Below, piece after piece: positions 26,840 through 35,752 of a stretch of DNA of 64,000 nt. Every line of letters starts with the position of its first letter. The first letter of the stretch is position 1. This DNA comes from Smaragdicoccus niigatensis DSM 44881 = NBRC 103563 (lineage in GTDB: Bacteria; Actinomycetota; Actinomycetes; Mycobacteriales; Mycobacteriaceae), in assembly GCF_000380645.1 (NCBI RefSeq), contig NZ_AQXZ01000017.1:124001-188000 (forward strand), read 5' to 3'. The notes beneath the pieces were generated by a model that worked only from the letters and a program-made list of their open reading frames with translations, ran no database searches and was not told the DNA's origin. Position numbers and translations under genes: made by a program.

Positions 26840-26855
26840 TCCGTGCAAACACGGA
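26840..26855 (+). promoter_or_regulatory. Kinase-array operator and promoter of HK1-HK4
   Basis: TCCGTG-CAAA-CACGGA is a perfect inverted repeat. After 22 bases comes TAATCT (26878-26883), a -10 box, and 6 bases later the HK1 ATG. No Shine-Dalgarno sequence is present, so the mRNA is probably leaderless. The operator centre lies about 42 bases from the start, a class II activator position. It is followed by TGGGGAAG, as at HK5. Confidence 0.75.
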
Positions 26856-26889
26856 TGGGGAAGATCGGCGGCGGATTTAATCTCAGCTC

Positions 26890-28419
26890 ATGGGTATCGA
26901 CGACACCCAGGTTGACGGCATTCTGGATCGCGTTTATCGCCGGTTCGGGTGGCGGATGGTCGCGGCGTTGCCGCCCCTCACCTGGCTGATTCCGGGTGGC
27001 CTGAGTTGGTTCGGAATCTATTACACAGGCGTCGGCACACTCGCTTTGAATGCGAGTCAGTCGAGCGAATTGGCGAAATTGCTCATTGTGCAGTTGGCGA
27101 CGGGGGTCCTGCTTTCCTTTGGGCAGTCGGTTGTCGAATGCCGACCGCTTCGCCGCTATGAGCGCGGTGAGATCGGGCCGGATGAGGCATGGCGCGCGGT
27201 CGTTCGTCGGCCCAGAAAACTGCTGATCGGTAACTTCGTCATCGCGGGTGGCGTGATCACGCCGTCCTCGTTGGTGATTTTCAGCAGATTCACCGAGCTC
27301 AGTCCCACGTATCTCGGCTATTTCTTGATCATCGGCGCAGGCGTGTCCTTGTACATGCTCGGCGTGACGAGCTTCAGCGCGCCGGTGGTCTTTCGTCCCG
27401 TGCTCCGGGCGATTCGAAGCGAGCTTGATGGTCCGCCGCCCGAAGGCTCGGGGATGCTCATCTACGGCAAGTTGGTCTTCATCGTCCCGGCGTTGGCTAT
27501 CGCCATGGCGATCAATGGGGGTGCAGCCGCGATCGCTCCGCAGGGCGATCTGCGAACCGCGCTGGTGACTCTGACCGTTATCGCTGTCGTTGCCGCACTG
27601 GCGATTGTTCCGATCACGATGTTCTTCGCGCAGTCGGTCAACCTCCCGATCCACGATCTGATTGACGGCACGAAGCGCGTGAAGGTCGGCGACTACTCGA
27701 CGCCAGTGCCAGAGCTCTCCGCTGACGAGTTGGGAGAGTTGGCGCGGTCGTTCAACGAGGCCATGGAAGGACTCTCGGAGCGACAGCAGTTGGCGCGTGA
27801 GGTTCGAGCGTCCCGGACTCGGATCGTGGCCGCTGCGGACGAGAGCCGCAAGCGAATCGAGCGCAATATCCACGACGGCGCGCAGCAGCGACTCGTCGCG
27901 CTGGCGCTCGATCTGAAGCTGCTCGAAGACATGGCTCCCACGATGTCCTCGGAGGAGGTCGTGGCGACAGTCCGCCAGGCTGGCGATGCGGTCAAAGGTG
28001 CGTTGATCGAACTGCGCGAACTCGCTCGTGGCCTGCACCCGCAGATTCTGACGTCAGATGGCCTGGGACCTGCGTTGTCGCAGTTGGCGACCCGGTCGAA
28101 GCTGCCGGTGCGGGTGGATGCCCCGACTCAGCGCTATTCGGAACCGGTGGAGACCGCCGCGTATTTCGTGGTCGCCGAAGCGCTCGCGAACGTCGCGAAG
28201 TACGCCCAGGCAGAGTCTGCACACGTCACGGTAGAGGCGCGGAATGGATCCCTTCGAGTCGAGGTCGCCGACGATGGAATCGGCGGAGCGACGCTGGGAG
28301 CCGGTACCGGGCTGGCCGGGTTGGCCGACCGGGTGGCGGCGTTGGATGGCCGGCTGACAATTGACAGTCCCATCGGTGCCGGCACAACCGTTCGAGCCGA
28401 GATCCCGGTCCGAGGTTGA
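26890..28419 (+). CDS. Membrane sensor histidine kinase HK1 (HAMP-HisKA_3-HATPase)
   Basis: The protein has 509 residues. An N-terminal signature (DRVYRRFGWRM) precedes six predicted membrane helices (about 23-245). A HAMP-like segment follows (about 246-300, PIHDLIDGTKRVKVGDYSTPV), then the dimerisation/phosphorylation helix with His328 in ERNIHDGAQQRL, then the ATPase domain with N-box AEALANVAKYAQAE, G1 ADDGIGGA and G2 GTGLAGLADRVAAL. This is a NarX/DesK-type kinase. It is the first gene of HK1-HK4, co-directional with 3-base gaps or overlaps. There is no large periplasmic domain, so the signal is probably sensed in or near the membrane. Confidence 0.93.
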   Translation: MGIDDTQVDGILDRVYRRFGWRMVAALPPLTWLIPGGLSWFGIYYTGVGTLALNASQSSELAKLLIVQLATGVLLSFGQSVVECRPLRRYERGEIGPDEAWRAVVRRPRKLLIGNFVIAGGVITPSSLVIFSRFTELSPTYLGYFLIIGAGVSLYMLGVTSFSAPVVFRPVLRAIRSELDGPPPEGSGMLIYGKLVFIVPALAIAMAINGGAAAIAPQGDLRTALVTLTVIAVVAALAIVPITMFFAQSVNLPIHDLIDGTKRVKVGDYSTPVPELSADELGELARSFNEAMEGLSERQQLAREVRASRTRIVAAADESRKRIERNIHDGAQQRLVALALDLKLLEDMAPTMSSEEVVATVRQAGDAVKGALIELRELARGLHPQILTSDGLGPALSQLATRSKLPVRVDAPTQRYSEPVETAAYFVVAEALANVAKYAQAESAHVTVEARNGSLRVEVADDGIGGATLGAGTGLAGLADRVAALDGRLTIDSPIGAGTTVRAEIPVRG

Positions 28420-28422
28420 CCG

Positions 28423-29937
28423 ATGAGTGCAGAACCACGTCTGAGCCTGCCGGAGCGGATCTACCGTCGAATCGGCTGGTGGATGGTGGTCTCGTACGCG
28501 GTGCTCGCGTGGACCGCGGGCGCGGTGGTGATGTGCGCTCTCATCTGGATTTTTGCGCGGATCTATCCGTTGTCATTTGCGCAAGCGGCGAAACTCGCCG
28601 GCTTGTTCGGTGTCATGTGGCTCATTTGCGTGGCGGCGTCGTTCATCCATGGAGTGGTCGCCGCGCTTCCGTTGCGCCGTTTTGAGCGGGGTGAAGCAGA
28701 GGCGGCGGAGGCCTGGACAGCCGTTGTCCGAATTCCCATGCGCGCGCTCAAGTTCAACTTCGGTGCGGGGTTACTGATCATCTACCCGTCTTCGATCTTT
28801 TGCGTCGCGCAGGTCGTGCCGCTGAGCGCGCCGTTGATTGGACTGGTCTTGTTGGGAACTGCCGGGAATTTTCTCTACTCACTGACCACGAGCAGTTTCC
28901 TCGCGGCGGTGTTCATTCGGCCGGCGTTGCGATCGATCTCGAGTGAGCTGCGCGGAGCGACGTCTCCGGAATCCGGGCTTCGCCTCTTCGATAAGACCGT
29001 GTATGTACTGCCCGCGCTGGGACTTTCGATGGCGATGTTCGGCTGTGGATTGTCGCTCGACTCCAGGGTCGACATGGGCACGGCTTTCACTCGGCTGGTG
29101 GTGGCCACCGTTGTCGCGACCGTGGCGACGGTGCCGGTGACGATGCTCTTCGCGAACTCGGTCAATATTCCGATCGAAGAGTTTCTCCTCGGCACCAAGC
29201 GAGTCAAAGCCGGTGACTATTCGAAACGGGTCCCGGAGCTGTCGGGCGACGAGTTCGGTGAACTCGCACGCTCGTTCAATGACGCGATGGCGGGACTTTC
29301 CGAACGCCAACAATTGGCACGTGAGGTCCGAGCGTCACGGGCTCGGATCGTTGCCGCGGCCGATGAGAGCCGCAAGCGAATCGAGCGGAACCTTCATGAC
29401 GGCGCGCAGCAGCGACTCGTTGCCCTGGCCCTGGATCTGAAGCTTCTTGAAGAGACCGCGACCGGAGACATGGCGGATGCGCTGCACCAGGCCGGCGAGA
29501 GCGTCAAGGAAGCGCTGACCGAACTGCGGGAACTGGCACGTGGATTGCACCCGCAGATCTTGACGAGCGATGGCCTCGGGCCCGCGTTGTCTCAGTTGGC
29601 GTCGAGAGCGAAGGTACCGGTGCGGGTTGACGCACCTGAGCAGCGGTATCCGGAGCCGGTCGAGACGGCCGCGTATTTCGTGGTGGCCGAAGCGCTTGCG
29701 AATGTTTCGAAGTACGCGAAGGCGGGGTCCGCTGTGGTCGTGGTCGAGTCGCACAACGGGACGTTGCAGGTCGAGGTCGCCGATGACGGAATCGGGGGAG
29801 CCTCGCTTGGAGCCGGGACTGGGCTCGCCGGTTTGGCGGACCGGGTTGCCGCGCTTGAGGGACGGTTGACGGTCGACAGTCCTCCCGGCGCGGGTACGAG
29901 GGTTCGGGCCGAGATCCCAGTCAGGCGGGACTCATGA
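28423..29937 (+). CDS. Membrane sensor histidine kinase HK2
   Basis: The protein has 504 residues and shares the HK1 layout. The entry signature is PERIYRRIGWWM. Phospho-acceptor His325 is in ERNLHDGAQQRL. The helix after it, HPQILTSDGLGPALSQLA, is identical to HK1, and the ATPase boxes are AEALANVSKYAKAG and ADDGIGGASLGAG. The membrane part differs strongly from HK1, with four predicted helices between residues 110 and 250. The ATG is 3 bases after the HK1 stop, and the gene end overlaps HK3 in ATGA form. It also has a slightly shorter linker after the phospho-helix (TATGDMADALHQ) than its neighbours. Confidence 0.92.
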   Translation: MSAEPRLSLPERIYRRIGWWMVVSYAVLAWTAGAVVMCALIWIFARIYPLSFAQAAKLAGLFGVMWLICVAASFIHGVVAALPLRRFERGEAEAAEAWTAVVRIPMRALKFNFGAGLLIIYPSSIFCVAQVVPLSAPLIGLVLLGTAGNFLYSLTTSSFLAAVFIRPALRSISSELRGATSPESGLRLFDKTVYVLPALGLSMAMFGCGLSLDSRVDMGTAFTRLVVATVVATVATVPVTMLFANSVNIPIEEFLLGTKRVKAGDYSKRVPELSGDEFGELARSFNDAMAGLSERQQLAREVRASRARIVAAADESRKRIERNLHDGAQQRLVALALDLKLLEETATGDMADALHQAGESVKEALTELRELARGLHPQILTSDGLGPALSQLASRAKVPVRVDAPEQRYPEPVETAAYFVVAEALANVSKYAKAGSAVVVVESHNGTLQVEVADDGIGGASLGAGTGLAGLADRVAALEGRLTVDSPPGAGTRVRAEIPVRRDS

Positions 29938-31451
29938 GCTCGGACAAAGGTATGGGTCTGTCGGACCGGATCTACAGCCGGTTCGGCTCCTCGATGCTGG
30001 CTGCGTTTGCGCCTGTCGCTTGGACATTGAACGCCTTAGTGCAGTGCGTTCTCATTGTTGCGTTGGCGCGAATTTATCCCTTGTCGGCGGGGCAGATCGT
30101 CGAACTGGCCGTCTGGATGGGCGGGCTCTGGCTCGTCTGCGTGACGATTTCGCTCATCCACATGCTGCGTATTACGCGCCCGTTGCGCAGCTACGAGAGG
30201 GGAGAGGCAAGCGCCGACGAGGCGTGGAGGGCGGTCGTTGTAACTCCAGTCAAGGCACTCAAGTTCAACTACGCCTTCGCAATACTTCTGATTCCGATTG
30301 CCTTTCTCATCCTGTCGCGCATTGTCCCCATCAATGCGTGGCTGGCCGGGATCGTCCTGTGGGGGATTGCGGGAGCCTGGCTGTATCAACTTGCGATTGG
30401 CAGCTTCCTTGCCACTCAGTTCATCAGGCCTGCTCTCCGATCCATCGAAGCCGATCTCCACGGTGTTGTTCCGTCGGTATCGGGTATGCGCCTCTTCGAG
30501 AAGACGGTGTTTGTGATTCCAGCGCTGGGCGTCGCGATGGCGATGTTCGGCGCCGCCTTGGCGGTCGATACGCGCGGCGACCACCGAGCTGCGCTGATGA
30601 ATCTCTTGGCGGTCACAGCCTTTGCCGCGGTCGCGGCAGTGCCGGTCTCGATGCTGTTTGCCCGCTCGGTCAACCTTCCGATCGATGACTTGCTCGAAGG
30701 AACCAGACGCGTCAAAGCCGGTGACTACTCGACGCCAGTTCCCGCACTGTCGACCGACGAGTTGGGGGATCTCGCCCGGTCGTTCAACGAAGCGATGGAA
30801 GGTCTCGCGGAGAGGCAGCAGTTGGGACGTGAGGTGCGGGCGTCGCGGGCGCGAATCGTGGCGGCAGCCGACGAGAGCCGTAAGCGAATCGAGCGCAATC
30901 TGCATGATGGTGCACAGCAGAGGCTCGTCGCGTTGGCGATGGACCTGAAACTCAACGAGGAAATGGCGTCGGCGATGACGACGGACCAAAGCGCCAACGC
31001 GTTTCGCGAGGCTGCTGAGAGCGCGAGAGAGGCGCTCGCCGAACTGCGGGAACTCGCTCGCGGACTCCACCCGCAGATCCTGTCGACAGATGGACTCGGT
31101 CCGGCCTTGTTGCAGTTGGCGTCGCGGTCGAAGGTCCCGGTGCGCGTCGACTCACCGGCGGAAAGGTTCCCCGAACCGGTCGAGACAGCGGCGTATTTCG
31201 TTGTGGCCGAAGCGCTTGCGAATGTGTCGAAGTACGCCAAGGCGGAGTCGGCGCAGGTGACCGTGCAGACGTCGCACGGGTCTTTGACAGTCGAGGTCGC
31301 CGACGACGGCGTCGGTGGAGCCTCGCTTGGAGCCGGAACAGGGCTTGCCGGTTTGGCGGACCGGGTTGCCGCGCTCGATGGCCGGTTGACGGTCGATAGT
31401 CCTCCCGGCGCGGGCACGAAAGTGCGTGCCGAGATCCCGGTCCGGGGGTGA
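29934..31451 (+). CDS. Membrane sensor histidine kinase HK3
   Basis: The protein has 505 residues. The N-terminal signature is SDRIYSRFGSSM, the only copy in which the Trp after Gly is lost. Six membrane helices are predicted, with TM1 near SMLAAFAPVAWTLNAL. His324 is in ERNLHDGAQQRL. A distinctive linker, EEMASAMTTDQSANAFREAAE, replaces the HK1 version. The ATPase has AEALANVSKYAKAE and ADDGVGGASLGAG. It overlaps HK2 by 4 bases and is followed after 3 bases by HK4. The cytoplasmic half is nearly that of HK2, so the two probably arose by recent duplication. Confidence 0.92.
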   Translation: MSSDKGMGLSDRIYSRFGSSMLAAFAPVAWTLNALVQCVLIVALARIYPLSAGQIVELAVWMGGLWLVCVTISLIHMLRITRPLRSYERGEASADEAWRAVVVTPVKALKFNYAFAILLIPIAFLILSRIVPINAWLAGIVLWGIAGAWLYQLAIGSFLATQFIRPALRSIEADLHGVVPSVSGMRLFEKTVFVIPALGVAMAMFGAALAVDTRGDHRAALMNLLAVTAFAAVAAVPVSMLFARSVNLPIDDLLEGTRRVKAGDYSTPVPALSTDELGDLARSFNEAMEGLAERQQLGREVRASRARIVAAADESRKRIERNLHDGAQQRLVALAMDLKLNEEMASAMTTDQSANAFREAAESAREALAELRELARGLHPQILSTDGLGPALLQLASRSKVPVRVDSPAERFPEPVETAAYFVVAEALANVSKYAKAESAQVTVQTSHGSLTVEVADDGVGGASLGAGTGLAGLADRVAALDGRLTVDSPPGAGTKVRAEIPVRG

Positions 31452-31454
31452 GCA

Positions 31455-32969
31455 ATGGAAGCGGATACGGAGTTGGGCTTCTCGGACCGGCTGTACAACA
31501 GACTCGGCTGGCGGTTGGTCGCCGCATTCGCGCCGATGATCTGGATCATCGGCGGGTTCCTACAAGCTGCATTGGTCTACGTGGTCGTCCGGATCTACCG
31601 GCTCACTGCCGCGCAAGTCCTCGAACTCGCTTTGTGGCTTGGCCTGTTGTTTGTCGTCTGCTTCGCAGCGTCACTCATCAGCGGAATGATCGTGAGTCGC
31701 CCTCTTCGGGGATTCGCTCGTGGGGAGGTAAGACCTGAGGTTGCCTGGAGATCGGTTGCCGAGTTCCCACTGAAATTCATCAAGATCAACTACACGATAG
31801 CAACTGTGGCGACACCCGTCGGACTGCTCTGCCTGGCGCAGGTCGTTTCTATCGATTGGGCGTTCATCGGGCTGTTCGCTTTCGGGATACTCGCCCTGTT
31901 TCTCTATCAACTTGCGCTCGGGTCGTTCTTGATGACCGTCTTCGTGCGCCCGGCGCTGCGGTCGATCGCCAGCAACCTCGACGGACCGCCACCACCCGAT
32001 TCGGGATTTCGGCTGCTACCGCAAATGGTCTTCATCGTGCCGGCGTTGAGTGTGGCCACCGCGCTATTCGGCGTGGGAATCGGGTTCGATCCAGGCGAGG
32101 ACGTCGGCGCTGCCGCCTGGCGGATGTTCATCGTCACCGTCATCGGTTGCGCGGCAACGATCCCCGTGACCTTGCTCTTTGCGCGGTCGGTCAAACTGCC
32201 GATCGAGGATCTGCTTGCCGGTACGAAACGTGTGAAGGTCGGTGACTACTCGAAGCCCGTTCCGGCGCTGTCGACTAACGAGCTGGGGGAGCTGGCGCGA
32301 TCGTTCAACGAGGCAATGGACGGACTTGCCGAGCGACAGCAGTTGGCACGGGAGGTTCGGGCCTCTCGCATCCGGATCGTGACCGCTGCCGATGAGAGCA
32401 GCCGACGGGTCGAGCGGAACCTGCACGACGGCGCACAGCAGCACCTCGTTGCTTTGGCGCTTGACCTCAAATTGCTCGAGGAGATGCTCCCGTCGATGAG
32501 CGCAGAGGAATCTGTCGCGGCCGTTCGCGGAGCGTCGGAAACCGTGAAGGCCGCGCTCAACGAGCTTCGCGAATTGGCACGTGGACTACACCCCGCGGTC
32601 CTCACGACCGACGGTCTCGGTCCAGCGCTGAAGCAGCTCGCCTCGCGCGCAAAGGTGCCCGTGTCGGTGAACGCACCCGAGACGCGTTTCGCGCAGGAAC
32701 TCGAGACGGCGGTGTACTTCGTCGCGGCTGAAGGACTGGCGAATATCGCGAAGTACGCGCATGCGTCCGAGGCGAGTGTCTCGGTCATGGACGGAGACGG
32801 CCGCCTTGTGGTGGAGGTCGCAGACAACGGAATCGGCGGCGCGTGCTCGAGCCCCGGATCCGGACTGTCGGGGCTGGCAGACCGGGTCGCGGCACTCGAA
32901 GGACGGCTGACCGTCGACAGTCCTGAGGGTCACGGCACGCGCATCCGAGCTGACTTTCCGGTCGCATAG
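31455..32969 (+). CDS. Membrane sensor histidine kinase HK4, with a variant H-box
   Basis: The protein has 504 residues with the signature SDRLYNRLGWRL. His324 lies in VERNLHDGAQQHL: the last Arg of the usual GAQQRL is His, and the preceding helix reads DESSRRV instead of DESRKRI. The ATPase keeps a canonical DNGIGGA (G1), with GLANIAKYAHAS for the N-box. The helix after the phospho-site is HPAVLTTDGLGPALKQLA, like HK5 to HK11 rather than HK1 to HK3, so HK4 links the two clades. It ends the HK1-HK4 unit; the next promoter is 18 bases after its stop. Confidence 0.92.
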   Translation: MEADTELGFSDRLYNRLGWRLVAAFAPMIWIIGGFLQAALVYVVVRIYRLTAAQVLELALWLGLLFVVCFAASLISGMIVSRPLRGFARGEVRPEVAWRSVAEFPLKFIKINYTIATVATPVGLLCLAQVVSIDWAFIGLFAFGILALFLYQLALGSFLMTVFVRPALRSIASNLDGPPPPDSGFRLLPQMVFIVPALSVATALFGVGIGFDPGEDVGAAAWRMFIVTVIGCAATIPVTLLFARSVKLPIEDLLAGTKRVKVGDYSKPVPALSTNELGELARSFNEAMDGLAERQQLAREVRASRIRIVTAADESSRRVERNLHDGAQQHLVALALDLKLLEEMLPSMSAEESVAAVRGASETVKAALNELRELARGLHPAVLTTDGLGPALKQLASRAKVPVSVNAPETRFAQELETAVYFVAAEGLANIAKYAHASEASVSVMDGDGRLVVEVADNGIGGACSSPGSGLSGLADRVAALEGRLTVDSPEGHGTRIRADFPVA

Positions 32970-32987
32970 TTGCCACGTCACCAGATC

Positions 32988-33003
32988 TCCGTGATAGCCC
33001 GGA
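32988..33003 (+). promoter_or_regulatory. Kinase-array operator and promoter of HK5-RR1-RR2
   Basis: TCCGTG-ATAG-CCCGGA has one mismatch to the perfect repeat at HK1. It continues with TGGGGAAG exactly as there. After 22 bases comes TACGCT (33026-33031), then 6 bases to the GTG of HK5 at 33038. Spacing is identical to HK1. No Shine-Dalgarno is present. Confidence 0.7.
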
Positions 33004-33037
33004 TGGGGAAGTCCACCAAACGGCATACGCTCATTTT

Positions 33038-34648
33038 GTGGGCGGCACGCGGACCCAAACCGAGGGGTGGTCGGACCGGGCGTATCGGCGTCTGGGCTGG
33101 CGGTGGATGCTGCTGTTCCCGATCTTGCTCTGGTCCGGCGGCTCCGTCGCATGGCTTCTGATCATCGCGGCATTCGCCCGACTGCGGCAGCTCACCGCCG
33201 ACGAGGTGCTCGAAGTGACGGGCTGGGCGCTCCTCCTGTGGGTGTTCTGCGTATCGCTTGCGATCGTGTTGTGTGTCCGGGCCTGTCGGCCACTTCGCAG
33301 CTTTGAGCGCGGTGAGGGTAGCGCGGAGGAAGCATGGCGGGCGATTGCTGGTTTGCCCTACGGGATTGTGCAGTCGAACTGCCCCATCGTCGCGCTGATC
33401 ACAGCGCCGGCGGGCCTGCTGATTGCCGCATCGGTCGAACCATTGTCCTGGCCGTTCACTGGCATCTATGTGCTGGCGTGCGTCGGGGTCTTCCTCTACA
33501 GCCTGGCCTTGGGAATCTTCGGTTCTTCGATCTTCACTCGACCAGTTCTTCGATCGATAGCGCTGAAGATCGACGGTGCACCGCCGATGAACTCGGGGAT
33601 TCCGTTGACGAAGCGACTGCTGTTCGTCGTGCCCGGGCTTTGTATTGCCACCGCGATGGTGGGTAGCGGGGTCGGAATGACCCCTGGGCAGGATCTTCAC
33701 CTTGCTCTCACCCATATCGCGATCGCAACGGTGTTGTCCGCGGCCGGCGCCATTCCGCTCACAGTGCTGCTGAGCAAGTCCGTTCGCGATCCGATCGAGG
33801 ACCTGCTCGAGGGAACCAAGCGCGTCCAGGCAGCCGACTACCGCACGCCGGTTCCTGCGCTGTCGACCGACGAACTCGGACAACTCGCTCGTTCCTTCAA
33901 CGAGGCGATGGACGGACTTTCTGAGCGGCAGAAGCTTTCCCGGGAAAATCTGCAGCTCCTGGACGAGGTGCGAGCGTCGCGGACGCGCATTGTGGCGGCC
34001 GCAGATGCGAGCCGGCGCCGGATTGAGCGCAATCTTCATGATGGTGCGCAGCAAAGGCTGGTGGCCGTCGCTCTGGATCTCAGCATGCTGCAGGATGCGG
34101 CTCAGGCGATGTCGCGCGAAGACATCGGAAACGCGATCGGTCAGGCTTCGGCGGACATCAAGGATGCGCTCGCGGAGCTGCGCGAACTCGCGCGCGGACT
34201 GCATCCTGCGGTGCTCAGCACCGATGGTCTGGCGCCTGCGCTGAATCAGCTCGCGACGCGATCGAAAATGCCAGTCGCGGTGAATGTCCCAGAGTCTCGA
34301 TTCCCGGCTGAGGTCGAAACCGCAGCCTATTTCGTCGCTGCGGAGGCTCTCGCGAATGTCGCGAAGTATTCGCGGGCATCCCAAGCAAGTGTTTCCGTCG
34401 AAGCAGGTCATGGCCGGGTTCTGGTCTATGTCTGCGACGACGGAATCGGGGGAGCGACGCTCGGAAATGGCACCGGCCTGGCCGGACTCGCCGACCGGGT
34501 CGAAGCTCTGGACGGCAAGCTCACGATCGAGAGCCCGGCCGGGCATGGCACGACGGTCATGGCTGAAATTCCGGTGGACGGCAACGTGGCCGTCGACCGC
34601 GACTCATACGAATTGGAAGGTGGGCTCCAGTGGGCACGCGGGTACTGA
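33038..34648 (+). CDS. Membrane sensor histidine kinase HK5, partner of the response regulators
   Basis: The protein has 536 residues, the longest of the array. The signature is SDRAYRRLGWRW. An extra coiled stretch (KLSRENLQLLDEVRASR) lies before the phospho-helix, giving His334 in ERNLHDGAQQRL. The ATPase has AEALANVAKYSRAS and CDDGIGGATLGNG. The C-terminus has a unique tail (GNVAVDRDSYELEGG) that overlaps the start of RR1. It has its own promoter and is the only kinase physically coupled to the regulators, so it is likely their principal cognate kinase. The GTG start at 33038 is fixed by the promoter spacing shared with HK1. Confidence 0.92.
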   Translation: MGGTRTQTEGWSDRAYRRLGWRWMLLFPILLWSGGSVAWLLIIAAFARLRQLTADEVLEVTGWALLLWVFCVSLAIVLCVRACRPLRSFERGEGSAEEAWRAIAGLPYGIVQSNCPIVALITAPAGLLIAASVEPLSWPFTGIYVLACVGVFLYSLALGIFGSSIFTRPVLRSIALKIDGAPPMNSGIPLTKRLLFVVPGLCIATAMVGSGVGMTPGQDLHLALTHIAIATVLSAAGAIPLTVLLSKSVRDPIEDLLEGTKRVQAADYRTPVPALSTDELGQLARSFNEAMDGLSERQKLSRENLQLLDEVRASRTRIVAAADASRRRIERNLHDGAQQRLVAVALDLSMLQDAAQAMSREDIGNAIGQASADIKDALAELRELARGLHPAVLSTDGLAPALNQLATRSKMPVAVNVPESRFPAEVETAAYFVAAEALANVAKYSRASQASVSVEAGHGRVLVYVCDDGIGGATLGNGTGLAGLADRVEALDGKLTIESPAGHGTTVMAEIPVDGNVAVDRDSYELEGGLQWARGY

Positions 34649-34992
34649 TCGTCGACGACGCCGAGGTCTTCCGGTCAAGGGCGAAGAGGCTCTTGGAAGC
34701 GGCCGGATACGTGGTGGTGGGCGAGGCCGGTGATGCTCGGGAAGCCGTCGAGCAATGTCGCCTCCTGCATCCGGACGTCGTCCTGCTCGATGTTCAGCTT
34801 CCCGACGGTGATGGGTTCACCGTGGCGGAGGCGCTCGAGGCGCAGGAGCTGAAACCGACTGTGGTGCTTGTGTCGAGCCGGGAAGCGTCCGACTACGGAA
34901 GTCTCATCGAACGCGCGCCAGCTGCCGGTTTCATCTACAAACCGGACCTTTGTCGCATGACATTGCAGGCTTTGATCGGTAAGGCCAGTTAA
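34630..34992 (+). CDS. Stand-alone receiver-domain response regulator (RR1)
   Basis: The protein has 120 residues and is a CheY-like receiver with no output domain: VLIVDDAEVF (acidic pocket Asp9/Asp10), Asp54 in LLDVQLPDGDGF, Ser in LVSSREA and Lys in IYKPDL. It starts at GTG 34630, inside the HK5 coding region (19-base overlap), with GGAAGG 6 to 12 bases upstream. Without an output domain it could act as a phosphate sink, a phosphotransfer relay or a protein-binding switch. It is followed by RR2 after 10 bases. Confidence 0.88.
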   Translation: MGTRVLIVDDAEVFRSRAKRLLEAAGYVVVGEAGDAREAVEQCRLLHPDVVLLDVQLPDGDGFTVAEALEAQELKPTVVLVSSREASDYGSLIERAPAAGFIYKPDLCRMTLQALIGKAS

Positions 34993-35002
34993 CCTACTGG
35001 CG

Positions 35003-35668
35003 ATGAACCGCGAGCAGTCTCCGCTGCGACTTGTTGTCGCCGATGATTCCTTGCTGCTGCGCGAAGGTCTGGCGAAGGTGCTCACCGCGCGCGGGTTCGA
35101 TGTCGTCGGACAAGCTGGAGACGGTGACGAGCTCATCCGTGAGGTTGCCCGGCACGAGCCGGATGTCGCTCTCGTCGACATTCGGATGCCTCCCACGGGC
35201 ACTGATGAAGGGCTGCGCGCAGCCGCCGAGCTGGGCCGGAAGTATCCGGACGTCAGCGTGCTGGTGTTGTCCGAATATCTCGAACCGCGTTACGCCACAA
35301 GACTTCTCGAAGACGGCACGCCGGGCCGTGGCTACTTGCTCAAGACCTCGGTTACCGATCTCGACGCCTTCGCCGCGGCGATCCGGCGCGTGGCCGCGGG
35401 CGAGTCGGTCGTCGACCATGCGATCGTGCGCCGCGTGCTGGGCAGTCTGCGCGAGCGAGACAAGTTGGTCGACCTGACCGACCGCGAACGAGAAATCCTG
35501 GGTCTCATGGCGCAGGGCCGTTCCAATGCGGGAATTGCGGACCAGTTGACGCTCGGTCTGCGAACGGTCGAGACGCACATCGGTGTCGTGTTCCAGAAGC
35601 TCGGACTCACCGATACGCGCGACGATCATCGTCGAGTTCTTGCCGTCTTGGCGTTTCTGAACGCCTGA
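35003..35668 (+). CDS. NarL/LuxR-type response regulator (RR2)
   Basis: The protein has 221 residues. The receiver (about 8-125) has VVADDSLLLREG, phospho-acceptor Asp59 in LVDIRMPP, and Lys in YLLKTSVTD. A linker leads to the LuxR_C_like helix-turn-helix (about 154-214): LTDREREILGLMAQG, then RSNAGIADQL and TVETHIGVVFQKLGL. It is the only DNA-binding protein in the array and the natural candidate to bind the TCCGTG-N4-CACGGA operators. Its receiver is closely similar to that on the cyclase at 25395. It converges with HK6. Confidence 0.92.
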   Translation: MNREQSPLRLVVADDSLLLREGLAKVLTARGFDVVGQAGDGDELIREVARHEPDVALVDIRMPPTGTDEGLRAAAELGRKYPDVSVLVLSEYLEPRYATRLLEDGTPGRGYLLKTSVTDLDAFAAAIRRVAAGESVVDHAIVRRVLGSLRERDKLVDLTDREREILGLMAQGRSNAGIADQLTLGLRTVETHIGVVFQKLGLTDTRDDHRRVLAVLAFLNA

Positions 35669-35690
35669 TCAGGCCAGCCAGTTTCCGCCG

Positions 35691-35740
35691 TGCACCCTCA
35701 CGCTGGTCCGGCGGCGCGGCGCAACCTGCGTAAGGGTGCA
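35691..35740. terminator. Long inverted repeat between convergent RR2 and HK6
   Basis: TGCACCCTCACGC (35691-35703) and GCGTAAGGGTGCA (35728-35740) pair over 12 of 13 positions around a 24-base loop, between the convergent ends of RR2 and the HK9-HK6 operon. No long T-run is present. A perfect palindrome, GCCTGATCAGGC, lies at 35663-35674. Confidence 0.5.
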
Positions 35741-35752
35741 GGGCGCCGACCG

